This document shows positions 1 to 10,965 of a DNA stretch of 64,000 nucleotides, piece after piece. The stretch comes from Polytrichum commune (taxonomy: Eukaryota; Streptophyta; Polytrichopsida; Polytrichales; Polytrichaceae). Position 1 is the stretch's first letter, and each line of letters starts with the position of its first letter. The notes under the pieces are model-generated. The model saw nothing but the letters and a program-made list of their open reading frames with translations, was not told the origin of the DNA and ran no database searches. Where the stretch lies: NCBI GenBank assembly GCA_950295325.1, contig OX485805.1, positions 990,501 through 1,054,500 of the forward strand, in the 5' to 3' direction. The position numbers and the translations under genes were made by a program.

Positions 1-440
1 TACCTCCGCGAACTTAAGCACGGGCGGCGAAGAGAACTTGCTTTCGAGCTCCCCAAAGGCTTGGTGACAAGGCTCATCCCACTCTTAGGATAGCCATTTT
101 TTTTTTCAACAAATTGACTAAGGTCCTAGCAACCTTAGAAAAACCTCGAATGAAATGGTGGTAGCAGTTGGCTAGGGTAACAAATGACCTAACTTAGCCG
201 TTTTTTGAGTCAAAGACCAATTCTCCTCTTGGATTGCCTTGACATTTTTCATGTTCTTCCACCAACTTCCTTTGTCACACATACCTCAAAAACTCAATAT
301 CTTGTTGAGCAAAGTTGTTTTTCACTCCTTGGCGGTAACTCTTTGGGCCACACATTGGTGAATACATCCTTGTATCTCACCAACATCCCACCAAACGGTT
401 TAGGGGAGGCCCATCTTTCCTAGCCTCCCCATAAGTTCTT
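1..440 (-). pseudogene. Reverse transcriptase/RNase H remnant of copy A, RT core missing
   Basis: On the minus strand the order is an RT start like YKDVF...LPPR, then directly the RT C-terminal part (FLRHVV-like, then a GLANYYHNF-type segment), then the start of the RNase H module (SQEWDEPCHKAFG-like). In complete Ty3/gypsy polymerases about 200 residues, with the fingers and the catalytic YxDD palm, lie between LPPR and FLGHVV. They are absent here. The same junction is present in copies C, F, G and J. Stops interrupt all frames, so no product is expected. Confidence 0.7.
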
Positions 441-1912
441 TGGAGTTGCTCCAATTGAACTCCAACCATTATGTTTTCCATTTTGCATTTGGTCCATTAA
501 GACCAAATTCAACTTGGATCCTCCTACCATAGGACTCCTTGTCAATTTGAACTTCATCTCCTTGTCATTATGACACATCATAATGCACCGCAAGCACACC
601 GGCTTCGGCCTCACATCTATCATGTGAGTTTCAAAGAAGGTGACCTTTACAATGACATGCACCTTATTAATTTCACATGGTGTGAAATTTTGACAAAATT
701 CAATGTCCCACATTGAAAGGTTACATGCATCGCGGCCTCCTTTGTCTCATGCGGTTCGCCCTTTCCAAACCGCACCTTGGTGGGCTTGTTTTCTCTATCA
801 ATCGGCAAGCCCCAACTCCCTTGTGAGTTTTGGGCTCAAGAAGGAGTGGTAGCCTCTTTGTCAACACATGAGACATTTCTCCCATTCATTGAGCCTCAAG
901 GTACAAAAGATTTGGCCTTGGCTTAAGGCTACTAGCCTTGGCCACAATGCCATCGTCTTACATTCGGTCCTCGGCAACTTGGCTTGGCTTGGTCTGCAAA
1001 GCCAACTTTAAACATTTCATCCGCAGAACAAATTGGTTTGGTGCCACAAAACCAATTTCTAATAGTTTGTCCGCAAAACAAACATGTTTTGCCTTGGTAG
1101 CACAAAGCCACCTTCCCACACTCCGTCCGCGGCACGAACATGAATTGCCTTGGTAGGACAAACCCACCTCCCAACATTCCGTCCGTGGCACAAGTATGAT
1201 TTGCTTTGGAAGCATAAAGCCACCTTTCAACATTCCGTCCACGGCACCAACATGTTTTGCCTAAGTAAAATGGACCAAACAATTTGCACTCATTTCTTTG
1301 GGACCTACTTTGGCTAAAGCCACTTGTGGTGATGCGCCGCCAAACTTCTCTTTGGGACCATCGGCTTCAATGCTCTTGCAAATTTGATGGTCCCCACCAT
1401 GTCCTCAAGAAGTCTTGGGGACTTAAAGAAGGCATCCACCACCCGCTTTTAAAACCCCACCTAAAAGGATGCATTTCTTAGAAAGCTCGTCCGTTTTAGG
1501 TGTATCCTTCATTTGTGCGTTTGAATAGCGCACATAGGCCTTAAGAAGCCCCGGGTGCCTCATTAGTACCAAATTCATTCCAACATCAATACCTTCCAAA
1601 CATTTCGAATTGGAATTTTAATCCAACATTAATGCCCTCCAAGGTTTTGGGTGCTTTCGGTATTCTAGGCCCCAAATGTTTTTTGAGGTTTGCGGGAGCC
1701 CTTTTCAAAGCACTCCTCCATTTTCCTTACCAAATCCACCCTCATGCCCACCATTGTCATTAGAACCAATGGTATGGTCAAATTCCACTTGCACATGATC
1801 CTTGTTCCAATTTGAGCCTCACAACCTTTTGGAAACCCCGGGCTCACCATCATAACCCGCATTTTTGATACCCATGTTTCCCTCAAAGTGCGAGCTCAAA
1901 ACTTGGAACCCT
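441..1912 (-). pseudogene. Gag/protease-region remnant of copy A
   Basis: This is the internal region between the primer site and the RT remnant. Short open stretches on the minus strand match the same region of the other copies, for example FTPCEI..VHVIV..TFFETHMIDV just upstream of the RT part. That stretch may be the retropepsin C-terminus or its spacer. No intact DSG/DTG protease site and no CCHC zinc knuckle could be read. A tandem minisatellite at 955-1262 fills the middle. Homology to gag is inferred from position only. Confidence 0.45.
955..1262 (-). repeat. Minisatellite of about 50-56 bp units, copy A
   Basis: Five to six degenerate tandem units share a core like CCGTCCGCGGCACGAACATG (plus strand) followed by TTGCCTTGGTAG. 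In copy G, where phasing was measured, the unit starts are 56, 56, 56, 50 and 51 bp apart. The array lies in the gag/protease region of every copy that reaches this far. Confidence 0.75.
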
Positions 1913-1924
1913 GCTCTGATACCA
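1913..1924 (-). other. Primer-binding site, copy A (tRNA-iMet type)
   Basis: The minus strand reads TGGTATCAGAGC two bases inside the 5' LTR. That is the usual plant retrotransposon site complementary to the 3' end of initiator tRNA-Met. It sets the orientation of copy A and identifies 1927-2896 as a 5' LTR. Confidence 0.85.
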
Positions 1925-1926
1925 AG

Positions 1927-2896
1927 TGTCGCAACCCTTGCTAGGTCCCTTAATAATCTTGCCAATTTTCAATTCTAGCAAAGGTTACGAGTCGCTCCCT
2001 TCGCATTCCGCCATGCTAATGGATAGCTCCTCTTACCCCGGACCAATAGTTCATAGGAGGGAACCAACCCTCCTACTTTGCTTTCGGGACTCACCCCTTA
2101 ATCGGTAACCCATTCCTAGATGTGGACTTCCATCCATGGAAGTCCAATCCCATGTTGATCATCGCGTTGCCGGAGCAACACTACAACAACCCGAAGCATA
2201 CTAGGCAACTATGGCCTCACAATAGGCCAAAGCCCATGGAGGCCTTGCCGTTCGGCCTCGGGTGGGTGAGGCCACACCACCTCACCCATATAAGCCTCTA
2301 GGACTTCACGCGGGGCCCCTACCCCACCGTCAACCAACCTCTTGTCTCTCTACCAAGAGTTGGGGCCAAGTGGACATTTTCCTTTAGCTGCTGGGCCTAG
2401 AACCCCCCAGCAGCTTCAGACCATCATAACTTCCTTGTATGATGTCTGATCATAACAACCAACCACTCCATCTTCATCTACGCTTCACGTAGATGCCGAT
2501 GGACTCCTCACTTGCCCCATTCGGACAAGTATTGAGGACGTTATGCCTGTTTGAACCTTGGCAGTCCCGGGAATCACTCCCAGGCACTGCTGTACCAGGG
2601 CGCTGTCCCGGGACAGCGCCCCACTCAAATGGCCATAACTCCTAGCTCACACCTCCGATTGAGGTGTTCTTGAGCATTCTAGAATCACCACGCCATGAGC
2701 TACGCATAGCTCATGGCCTTACCCTTGTGCCTCCTAGTCTTCGTGGATGGGAGGCGTTCCCAACGCCCGGGGACCTCACCCACACTAGGATCACTTGGGC
2801 CCTCTCACCAACGGCGCCACAAGTCCCCGGTGTCACTCCGGGGTCCCCCTTGTGCCCATGGTGTTTCGGCCACTCCTCATGGAGAGGTGCGCGACA
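1927..2896 (-). repeat. 5' LTR of copy A
   Basis: A 970-bp LTR. On the plus strand it runs from TGTCGCAACC to GTGCGCGACA, so ends are TG...CA. Recognised by near-identity to the other LTRs in the window and by the adjacent primer site. Confidence 0.9.
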
Positions 2897-3300
2897 GATT
2901 AACTTTGCCAATGGCGGATTGTTGATGTAAGATGGATGGCCATTGCATATGGGAGCATGAAGCTCGATGGTTGTCAAAGAAGACAACCAACTCATGACAA
3001 AGAACTTCTTTGTCGTAGTGCATTGCTTGAAGATGTGGCGACACTATTTGGGGTTGCACAAAGCAAAGGTCTACATGGACAATGTGTCCTAAAAGAATTT
3101 TGACATTCAAGCGCAAGTAAGCGCCAAGTCATTGCGTTGGCATGATAGTTTGGCGCTTATGAAGGTGGATTTGATCCACAAACCGGACCGTGGAAATGTG
3201 GTGCCGGATGCGCGAAGTAGACCGGATGAGTTCCAAGCAATGAGAACCATCCAAACCTTGTGGCTAATGTGTGCCGGCGAAGGAAACTTGTGATGCAAGA
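2897..3300 (+). pseudogene. RNase H-region remnant, copy B
   Basis: Broken frames read DNQLMTKNFFVVVHCLKMWRH and then YMDNVS, followed by KVDLIHKPDRGNVV. This matches the end of the RNase H domain and the tether of Ty3/gypsy polymerases (HALKxWRHYL, TDNxSLKYF, H.PG.xNVVADALSR). Multiple stops are present, including one directly after DNVS, where other copies differ. Confidence 0.65.
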
Positions 3301-4354
3301 TACGGGAGGGGTAAATTAACTACCCCAAAAGCACAAAAACTTTTAGGTGAACTTCGCAAGAGCAAGGTGCTCAAAGAGGTTAAGTTGGTGGACGGATTGT
3401 TCAAGTGCAAGCAAAGTTGGGTGTATGTGCCACAAGGCAAGTTGAGGCTATCGGTTTTGAAGGAGGAATTTGATAGTCCTATTGCCGGCCTTAGAGGAGA
3501 AAGAAAAAACCGCCATAGAATAGTGTCATGGAGGTACCATTGGCGGTGCATAAAGGAAGATATAGCCCACTTTGTGAAGGCTTGAATCAAAGTGCAAAGT
3601 GAACCGAGCCTCTTATCAAAAGCAAGGCGGTTTCTTGCAACCGTTGCCTATCCCGTCGGCGCCATGGCATGGTATGTGCATGGACTTGATCACAAGTTTG
3701 CCGGAGTCACATGGGTATGATGCCATCTTGTTGATGGTAGAGTGGTTTGCCAAGTTGGCACACATGGTGCCGATTGTGGGAACCGCCACCGCGTTGGAGA
3801 CCGCATAGCCTTTTCTCAAAGGATGGTTGAGGCACCACGGGTTGCCAAGAGTGATTGTGTGGGATCAAGATCCAAAGTTCACAAGTGCATTTTCAATGCA
3901 TTTCTCTAAAGAGGTTGTATTGAAACTAAGGTTTAGCACGGCCGTGTATTCCCAAATGGATGGGAAAACAAAGCGTGTGAATGGAGACTTGAAGCCATAC
4001 TTGAGGAACTTGGTGGGGGCGGACCAAGGAGATTGGGCGGACTATGTGGGTCGAGCGGAGTGTAATTGCAATGTAGCCACGCACTTGGCTACCAAGGGGT
4101 GGTCTTTGGTGGTGGCTTATGGAGTGGATGCGCTCCAACCTATTAACCTAGCTCTCGAGGGGGCACATTCAACACTAGAGTTTAACCAAGATGGTGAGGA
4201 CTTGGCCAAGGATGGTAAACAAGTCTTGGAGATGACCAAGTTGTTGGTGGAGAAAGCCCGAAGGTGCTACGGAGGGCTAGTAAATGCCGGAAGACGCGAA
4301 GTGGAGAATGAGGTGGGCCAAAAGGTGTTGTTGAATGTGAACAACTTCACTTAG
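3301..4354 (+). pseudogene. Integrase remnant, copy B
   Basis: The N-terminal zinc-binding module is degraded: LVDGLFKCK...PQGKLRLSVLKEEFDSPIAGLRGERKN, ending at a stop near 3585. The core follows, with the first acidic site in MDLITSLPESHGYD and the second in IVWDQDPKFTSAF. An amber codon at 3806-3808 breaks the core (ALETA, stop, PFLKGWLRHHGLP) and is shared by all copies. The third catalytic residue should be Glu in GQTERVN, but this copy reads GKTKRVN (AAG at 3971-3973). The protein could not be catalytic. Confidence 0.8.
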
Positions 4355-4790
4355 CCGGAAGGCCTCGCTCCAAAAGTTCATGTCCAAAATTGGAGCTTCG
4401 TTTTCCATTGTGGAACAAGTGTTCAAGGACATGTATAACTTGGAATTACCGCCGGACATCAAAGTGCATCCGACATTTCATGTCTCATTACGAAAGTCAT
4501 TTTAGGACGACACCTTGTGGCCCGATCACAAGCAAGTGATTAGGCCACGTCCCGACCTTGTGGAGGTCATTTGGAACATGAGGTAAGAGGGCATCCTCAA
4601 GTGTAGGAAGCCCAAGTGAAAATGAAAGAAAATGTACAAAGGAGTACTTGGTGAAATGGTGAGGATACCATGAGAAAGAAGCCGTTTGGGTAGCGGCAAG
4701 AGACATGATGAACGCCAAGGAATTGGTAAAGCACTTTGAAGAAACTAAGGCTAGACATTCCAATAAAATGAAGCGTAGGCATTGATGAGG
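4355..4790 (+). pseudogene. Integrase C-terminus and chromodomain remnant, copy B
   Basis: An LPPDIKVHPTFHVS-like block matches the GPY/F region of chromovirus integrases. After it, in broken frames, come GILKCRKPK and a VKW..GYH..EA.WVAARDMM-like stretch with the shape of a C-terminal chromodomain. The comparison with copy G (55693-56110) makes the assignment. Several stops and frameshifts are present. Confidence 0.6.
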
Positions 4791-5598
4791 ACATCAATCT
4801 CCTTTAGTGGGGGAGAGACGCTGGTAGCACACTTAGCTTCGAGGCTAATTGCTCCACAACATGAACTTGTTCTTTGGGTTGAGGGAATAAAGTCCAAACT
4901 TTAGTGGTGCAAAGAGAAAAGTACGAGATGAGGTCCTAGTCTTGTACTTGTGCTTGGTTAGTGGAAGAGGGGGAATAGATATGCCAAACTAGGTTGGGTA
5001 AGCCGAGTAATTGGGGCCATGGCTAGGAGGGGCCTTGGATAAAACCAAAAAACTTCTTAGCCATGGGCTTGTCCGGGCGGGGACAAGGTGATGGCGCGTG
5101 CTCATAAAAGTGCTACCCGCGAGCTAACGAGAGTTGGCGCATGGGAGTCATGAACCCATGTCTCGAAAGAGCAAAGTGGGAACCGAGTCGGGCGGGACTT
5201 GGCATCACCCCCGTGCGATCGAGGCGTGGCTTAACAATGGAAAGCCATCTCGGAGTTGCAACCGAGACAACTTAGTGGAAGCGTTGAGGTCTCGCCTAGA
5301 TGTGTCACGTTAGGCTAGTGGAGCCTAACGGGGGAGGCCCCAAAGGAGGGGCAACCCAAGTGAGTCCCAAAGTAGGTGGGTCTAGTGTAGGTTAGGTCCT
5401 TGGAGGAGAGATCCAAGGTCGCTAACGGACCACCTAGGAACGACACCTTTGGGACTATGCCAAATTTGAAGATGCATTGTGGGGGTCGCGCCCTAAGGTA
5501 AACACAATGCCGCACCATAGAGGATGGCAACTTGAGAATTGGTGTGCCGACTACGAGTATAGTCGATGAGGGCATCGACTCCGTTTGGTGGGGGTGAG
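4791..5598 (+). other. 3' non-coding region and polypurine tract, copy B
   Basis: About 800 bp between the chromodomain remnant and the 3' LTR with no supported gene. It is shared almost base for base with the corresponding regions of copies C, G and J. It ends in a purine-rich tract GGTGGGGGTGAG at 5587-5598, immediately before the LTR, the expected plus-strand priming site. Confidence 0.7.
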
Positions 5599-6571
5599 TG
5601 TCGCGCACCTCTCCATGAGGAGTGGCCGAAACACCATGGGCACAAGGGGGACCCCGGAGTGACACCCGGGACTTGTGGCGCCGTTGGTGAGAGGGCCCAA
5701 GTGATCCTAGTGTGGGTGAGGGCCCCGGGCGTTGGGAACGCCTCCCACCCACGAAGATTAGGAGGCACAAGGGTAAGGCCATGAGTTATGCGTAGCTCAT
5801 GGCGTGGTGATTCTAGAAAGCTCAAGAACACCTCAATCGGAGGTGTGAGCTAGGAGTTATGGCCATTTGAGTGGGGCGCTGTCCCAGGACAGCGCCCTGG
5901 TACAGCAGTGCCTGGGAGTGATTCCCGGGACTGCCAAGGTTCAAACAGGCATAACTTGGTCAATACTTGCCTGAATAGGGCAAGTGAGGAGTCCATCGGC
6001 ATCTACGTGAAGCGTAGATGAGGATAGAGTGGTTGGTTGTTCTGATCAGACATCATACAAGGAAGTTATGATGGTCTGAAGCTGCTGGGGGGGTTCTAGG
6101 CCCAGCAGCTAAAGGAAAATGTCCACTTGGCCCCAACTCTTGGTAGAGAGACAAGAGGTTGGTTGACGGTGGGGTAGGGGCCCCGCGTGAAGTCCTAGAG
6201 GCTTATATGGGTGAGGTGGTGTGGCCTCACCCACCCGAGGCCGAACGGCACGGCCTCCATGGGCATTGGCCCAATGTGAGGCCATAGTTGCCTAGTATGG
6301 TTCGGGTTGTTGTAGTGTTGCTCCGGCAACGCGATGATCAACATGGGATTGGACTTCCATGGATGGAAGTCCACATCTAGGAATGGGTTACCGATTAAGG
6401 GGTGAGTCCCTAAAGCAAAGTAGGAGGGTTGGTTCCCTCCTATGAACTATAAGGTCCGGGGTAGGAGGAGCTAACCATTAGCATGGCGGAATGCGAATGG
6501 TTAGCGCTCGTAACCTTTGCTAGAATTGAAAATTGGCAAGATTGCTAAGGGGGTTAGCAAGGGTTGCGACA
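5599..6571 (+). repeat. 3' LTR of copy B
   Basis: A 973-bp LTR from TGTCGCGCAC to GGTTGCGACA, preceded by the polypurine tract. The base after it (6572) begins LINE ORF1 sequence. Confidence 0.9.
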
Positions 6572-7658
6572 TGCAGGGAGCTCCACAGGTCGCAGATGGA
6601 GGAGGGGTCGAGGGCGGAACATGGCACAACAAACGGGGAGGACCGGTAGCCAGCAACGCCACCGGCATTCGCAGGACAGAGACCAGGGCCGAGACCAGCA
6701 GACCCCACAAAGCCAATCCGAAGACAGGAGCTGAAACTGGAGCTGAGACAGAACGCCCACTAACTAGAAGTAGAAGAATTCTACTAGACGACTTTAGTGA
6801 CGAAGAAGAGAGTGACACACAAGCCCAACTTCCACCACTTATGAAGGATAAGCCCCTCACTCCCCATGATTATGACATTGATATGCAATTAGTAGACATA
6901 TCCCCCGAGCACGGCGGAAGCTCCCTCCGCCTCTCCATGTCAAATGAGGAGTTCACCGCCGCACCCAATCAAGCCGCCACCTCCCGATTGGACACCATCA
7001 ACCTCGCCGCCACGACTCCCACCACGTACAAGAGCCCAAGGAAGGTGCCCACACTTGACAATCATAGCGCCAAACGGAGACGTAGCGAAGCGGGAGGACA
7101 CACAACCCAATCCGACTCCAACAAATCCCATAATATGCGGCCTATGGAAGCAATCCCTAGCATAGAGATGGTGTCCCAAATGTGGTTGGGCTTCCCAATC
7201 CATGAAGCCGCCGCAACACAAAGAGGGAAGGAAGTCCTACGCGAGCACCGCACCAATAAAGATTTCGCGAAGCTAGGCACTCCCTCAAGAGAAGTTATTG
7301 ACTTCATGACACTTCGAAGAGCCTTCCCACGAGTGCCACAATTGCTCTACCCCAACGAACGGCCGGATGCGGTCCCCGGTAACTACTTACACTTTACCCA
7401 ACTCCCTAGGTTAGAAAAGGTAGCTCCCACCACCGGACTCTCCGAGGGCTTCCAAGTTACCATTCGCTTTGATTATGGCTTTAAGGGCATCACTAGACAA
7501 GATGCACGAGGAGCTTGCATTGAGCGGTTCAAGCAAATGGACATCCCCCTCGGCACGGCCTACTCCAACCCGATTGACATCGGCCTCAATGCTATAACCA
7601 AGAATTGGGCGGGCTTCATCAAGCTCCACCTCCAACACCCACAAAGAGACGGCATAGC
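6572..7658 (+). pseudogene. LINE ORF1, 5' portion (split by copy C)
   Basis: This is an open frame of about 362 codons without a stop. The N-terminal third is disordered and basic with Thr/Glu/Arg repeats, then comes an acidic patch DDFSDEEESD, a Lys/Arg cluster (AKRRRSEAGG), and a more ordered segment with QMWLGFPIH and RAFPRVPQLLYPNE. I recognise no catalytic motif. ORF1 identity is inferred from its position 5' of the endonuclease/RT. The natural start codon lies in or left of copy B. After copy C and one ATAGC are removed, the frame continues unbroken into 14863. Confidence 0.65.
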
Positions 7659-8634
7659 TGTCGCAACCCTTGCTAGTCCCCCTTGACCATCTTGGCAATT
7701 TTCATTTCCTAGCAAAGGTTACGAGTGCTAACCCTTCGCATACCGCCATGCTAATGGTTAGCCCCTCTCACCCCGGACCTTATAGTTCATAGGAGGGGAA
7801 CCAACCCTCCTACTTTGCTTTCGGGACTCACCCCTTCAATCGGTAACCAATCCTTAGATGTGGACTTCCATCCATGGAAGTCCAATCTCATGTTGATCAT
7901 CGCGTTGCCGGAGCAACACTACAACAACCCGAACCATACTAGGCAACTATGGCCTCACATTAGGCCAATGCCAATGGAGGCCGTGCCGTTCGGCCTCGGG
8001 TGGGTGAGGCCACACCACCTCACCCATATAAGCCTCTAGGACTCTACGCGGGGCCCCTACCCCACCGTCAACCAACCTCTTGTCTCTCTACCAAGAGTTG
8101 GGGCCAAGTGGACACTTTCCCTTAGCCGCTGGGCCTAGAAGCCCCCAGCAACTTCAGACCATCATAACTTCCTTGTATGATGTCTGATCATAACACTTGA
8201 CCACTCCATCTTCATCTACGCTTCACGTAGATGCCGATGCACTCCTCACTTGCCCCATTCGGGCAAGTGGTGAGGAAGTTATGCCTGTTTGAACCTTTGC
8301 AGTCCCGGGAATCACTCCCAGGCACTGCTGTACCAGGGCGCTGTCCCGGGACAGCGCCCCACTCAAATGGCCATAACTCCTAGCTCACACCTCCGATTGA
8401 GGTGTTCTTGAGCTTTCTAGAATCACCACGCCATGAGCTACGCATAGCTCATGGCCTTACCCTTGTGCCTCCTAGTCTTCGTGGGTGGGAGGCGTTCCCA
8501 ACGCCCGGGGCCCTCACCCACACTAGGATCACTTGGGCCCTCTCACCAACGGCGCCACAAGTCCCGGGTGTCACTCCGGGGTCCCCCTTGTGCCCATGGT
8601 GTTTCGGGCACTCCTCATGGAGAGGTGCGCGACA
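7659..8634 (-). repeat. 3' LTR of copy C
   Basis: A 976-bp LTR. It is followed on the right by the reverse complement of the polypurine tract (8635-8649), which identifies it as the 3' LTR of a minus-strand element. By eye it matches the 5' LTR at 13882. Confidence 0.93.
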
Positions 8635-9436
8635 CTCACCCCCACCAAACGGAGTCGATGCCCTCATCGACTATACTCGTAGTCGGCACACCAATTCTCA
8701 AGTTGCCATCCTCTATGGTGCGGCATTGTGTTTACCATAGGGCGCGACCCCCACAATGCATCTTCAAATTTGGCATAGTCCCAAAGGTGTCGTTCCTAGG
8801 TGGTCCGTTAGCGACCTTGGATCTCTCATCCAAGGACCTAACCTATACTAGACCCACCTACTTTGGGACTCACTTGGGTTGCCCCTCCTTTGGGGCCTCC
8901 CCCGTTAGGCTCCACTAGCCTAACGTGACACATCTAGGCGAGACCTCAACGCTTCCACTAAGTTGTCTCGGTTGCAACTCCGAGATGGCTTTCCATTGTT
9001 AAGCCACGCCTCGATCGCACGGGGGTGATGCCAAGTCCCGCCCGACTCGGTTCCCACTTTGCTCTTTCGAGACATGGGTTCATGACTCCCATGCGCCAAC
9101 TTTCGTTCGCTCGCGGGTAGCACTTTTATGAGCACGCGCCATCACCTTGTCCCCGCCCGGACAAGCCCACAACTAAGAAGTTTCTTGGTTTTATCCAAGG
9201 CCCCTCCAAGCCATGGCCCCCAATTACTCGGCTTACCCAACCTAGTTTGGCATATCTATTCCCCCTCTTCCATTAACCAAGTACAAGTACAAGACTAGGA
9301 CCTCATCTCATACTTTTCTCTTTGCACCACTAAAGTTTGGACTTTATTCCCTCAAGCCAAAGAACAAGTTAATGTTGTGGAGCAATTAGCCTCGAAGCTA
9401 AGTGTGCTACTAGCGTCTCTCCCCCACTAAAGGAGA
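8635..9436 (-). other. Polypurine tract and 3' non-coding region, copy C
   Basis: The plus strand begins CTCACCCCCACC (polypurine tract on the minus strand) and continues for 800 bp with no supported gene. Predicted short proteins here are shared by all copies only because the DNA is shared. Confidence 0.7.
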
Positions 9437-9894
9437 TTGATGTCCTCATCAATGCCTACGCTTCTTTTTATTGGAATGTCTAGCCTTAATTTCTTCAAAG
9501 TGCTTTACCAATTCCTTGCCGTTCATCATGTCTCTTGCCGCTACCAAACGGCTTCTTTCTCATGGTATCCTCACCATTTCACCAAGTACTCCTTTGTTCA
9601 TTTTTTTTTCTTTTTCACTTGGGCTTCCTACACTTGAGGATGCCCTCCTACCTCATGTTCCAAATGACATCCACAAGGTCGGGAGGTGGCCTAATCACTT
9701 GCTTGTAATTTGGCCACAAGGTGTCGTCCTTAAATGGCTTTAGGAATGAGACATGAAATGTTGGATGCACTTTGATCTCGGGCGGTAATTCCAACTTATA
9801 CATGTCCTTGAACACTTGTTCCACAATGGGAAATGAAGCTCCAATTTTGGACATGACCTTTGGAGTGAGGCCTTCCGGTTAAGTGAAGTTGTTC
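9437..9894 (-). pseudogene. Chromodomain and integrase C-terminus remnant, copy C
   Basis: On the minus strand MSKIGASFPIVEQVFKDMY and LPPEIKVHPTFHVSFLKPF match the GPY/F region, then DLVDVIWNMR ends at a stop. The chromodomain-like stretch follows in other frames up to about 9437. The T-run near 9600 is one base longer than in copy J. Confidence 0.65.
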
Positions 9895-10965
9895 ACATTC
9901 AACAACATCTTTTGGCCCACCTCATTCTCCACTTCGCGTCTTCCGGCACTGACTTGCACTTCGTAGCACATTCGGGCTTTCTCCACCAACAACTTGGTCA
10001 TCTCCAAGACTTGTTCTTTTGCTCCTTGGCCAAGTCCTCACCATCTTGGTTGAACTCTAGTGTTGAATGTGCCCCCTCGAGAGCTAGGTTAATAGGTTGG
10101 AGCGCATCCACTCCATAAGCCACCACGAAAGACCACCCCTTGTGTCGCCAAGTGCGTGGCTACATTGCAATTACACTCCGCTCGACCCACATAGTCCGCC
10201 CAATCTCCTTGGTCCGCCCCCACCAAGTTCCTCAAGTATTGCTTCAAGTCTCCATTCACACGCTTTGTTTTCCCATCCATTTGGGAATACACGGCCGTGC
10301 TAAACCTTAGTTTCAATACAACCTCCTTAGAGAAATGCATTGAAAATGCACTTGTGAACTTTGGATCTTGATCCCACACAATCACTCTTGGCAACCCGTG
10401 GTGCCTCAACCATCCTTTGAGAAAAGGCTATGCGGTCTCCAACGCGGTGGCGGTTTCCACAATCGGCACCATGTGTGCCCACTTGGCAAACCGCTCTACC
10501 ATCAACAAGATGGCATCATACCCATGTGACTCCGGCAAACTTGTGATCAAGTCCATGCACATACTATGCCATGGCGCCGACGGGATAGGCAAAGGTTGCA
10601 AGAAACCGCCTTGCTTTTGGTAAGAGGCTCGGTTCACTTGGCACTTTGATTCAAGCCTTCACAAAGTGGGCTATATCTTCCTTTATGCACCGCCAATGGT
10701 ACCTCCATGACACCATTCTATGGCGGTTTTTTCTTTCTCCTCTAAGGCCGGCAATAGGACTATCAAATTCTTCTTTCAAAACCGATAGCCTCAACTTGCC
10801 TTGTGGCACATACACCCAACTTTGCTTGCACTTGAACAATCCGTCCACCAACTTAACTTCTTTGAGCACCTTACTCTTGCGAAGTTCACCTAAAAGCTTT
10901 TGTGCTTTTGGGGTAGTTAATTTACCCCTCCCGTATCTTGCATCACAAGTTTCCTTCGCCGGCAC
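9895..10965 (-). pseudogene. Integrase remnant, copy C
   Basis: Core motifs read on the minus strand are MDLITSLPESHGYD, then the shared amber (TAG, 10428-10430), then IVWDQDPKFTSAF and GKTKRVN. The codon for the third catalytic acid is AAG (plus strand CTT at 10263-10265) instead of Glu. The frame then diverges at THLATQGVVF compared with THLATKGWSL in copies B and G, a one-base difference that ends the protein early. The N-terminal module lies at 10651-10965. Confidence 0.8.

Larger units (their letters stand above)
1..2896 (-). mobile_element. Ty3/gypsy chromovirus-type element, copy A (left part outside window)
   Basis: This is the 5' part of a minus-strand LTR retrotransposon. Reading leftward from its 5' LTR (1927-2896) come a primer site, a gag/protease-region remnant, the reverse transcriptase remnant and the start of the RNase H module. 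The rest, including the 3' LTR, lies beyond base 1. It abuts base 2897, inside the RNase H region of an opposite-strand relative (copy B). The simplest reading is that copy A inserted into copy B, with the right target duplicate GATTA at 2897-2901 and the left one off-window. Every reading frame is broken by stops. Confidence 0.85.
2897..6571 (+). mobile_element. Ty3/gypsy chromovirus-type element, copy B (3' half)
   Basis: This is the 3' half of a plus-strand element: RNase H remnant, integrase, GPY/F-like and chromodomain remnants, a non-coding stretch, a polypurine tract and a 3' LTR (5599-6571). Its left end is cut where copy A abuts. At 6572 it passes directly into LINE ORF1 sequence, so it probably inserted into the LINE; the matching target duplicate would lie left of the window. 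Confidence 0.85.

Noticed and set aside
1922-2901. LTR 1927-2896 as a solo LTR
   Set aside because: Its flanks (CCAAG and GATTA) do not match, and a primer-binding site with internal element sequence lies on its left, so it is the 5' LTR of copy A.
2664-2995. A recurring open frame of about 80-155 codons (starting MFLS or MALPLC) at every LTR
   Set aside because: It lies wholly within the LTR and its flank, appears in several frames and both strands at once, and follows LTR identity. It is a by-product of GC-rich repeat DNA, not a gene.
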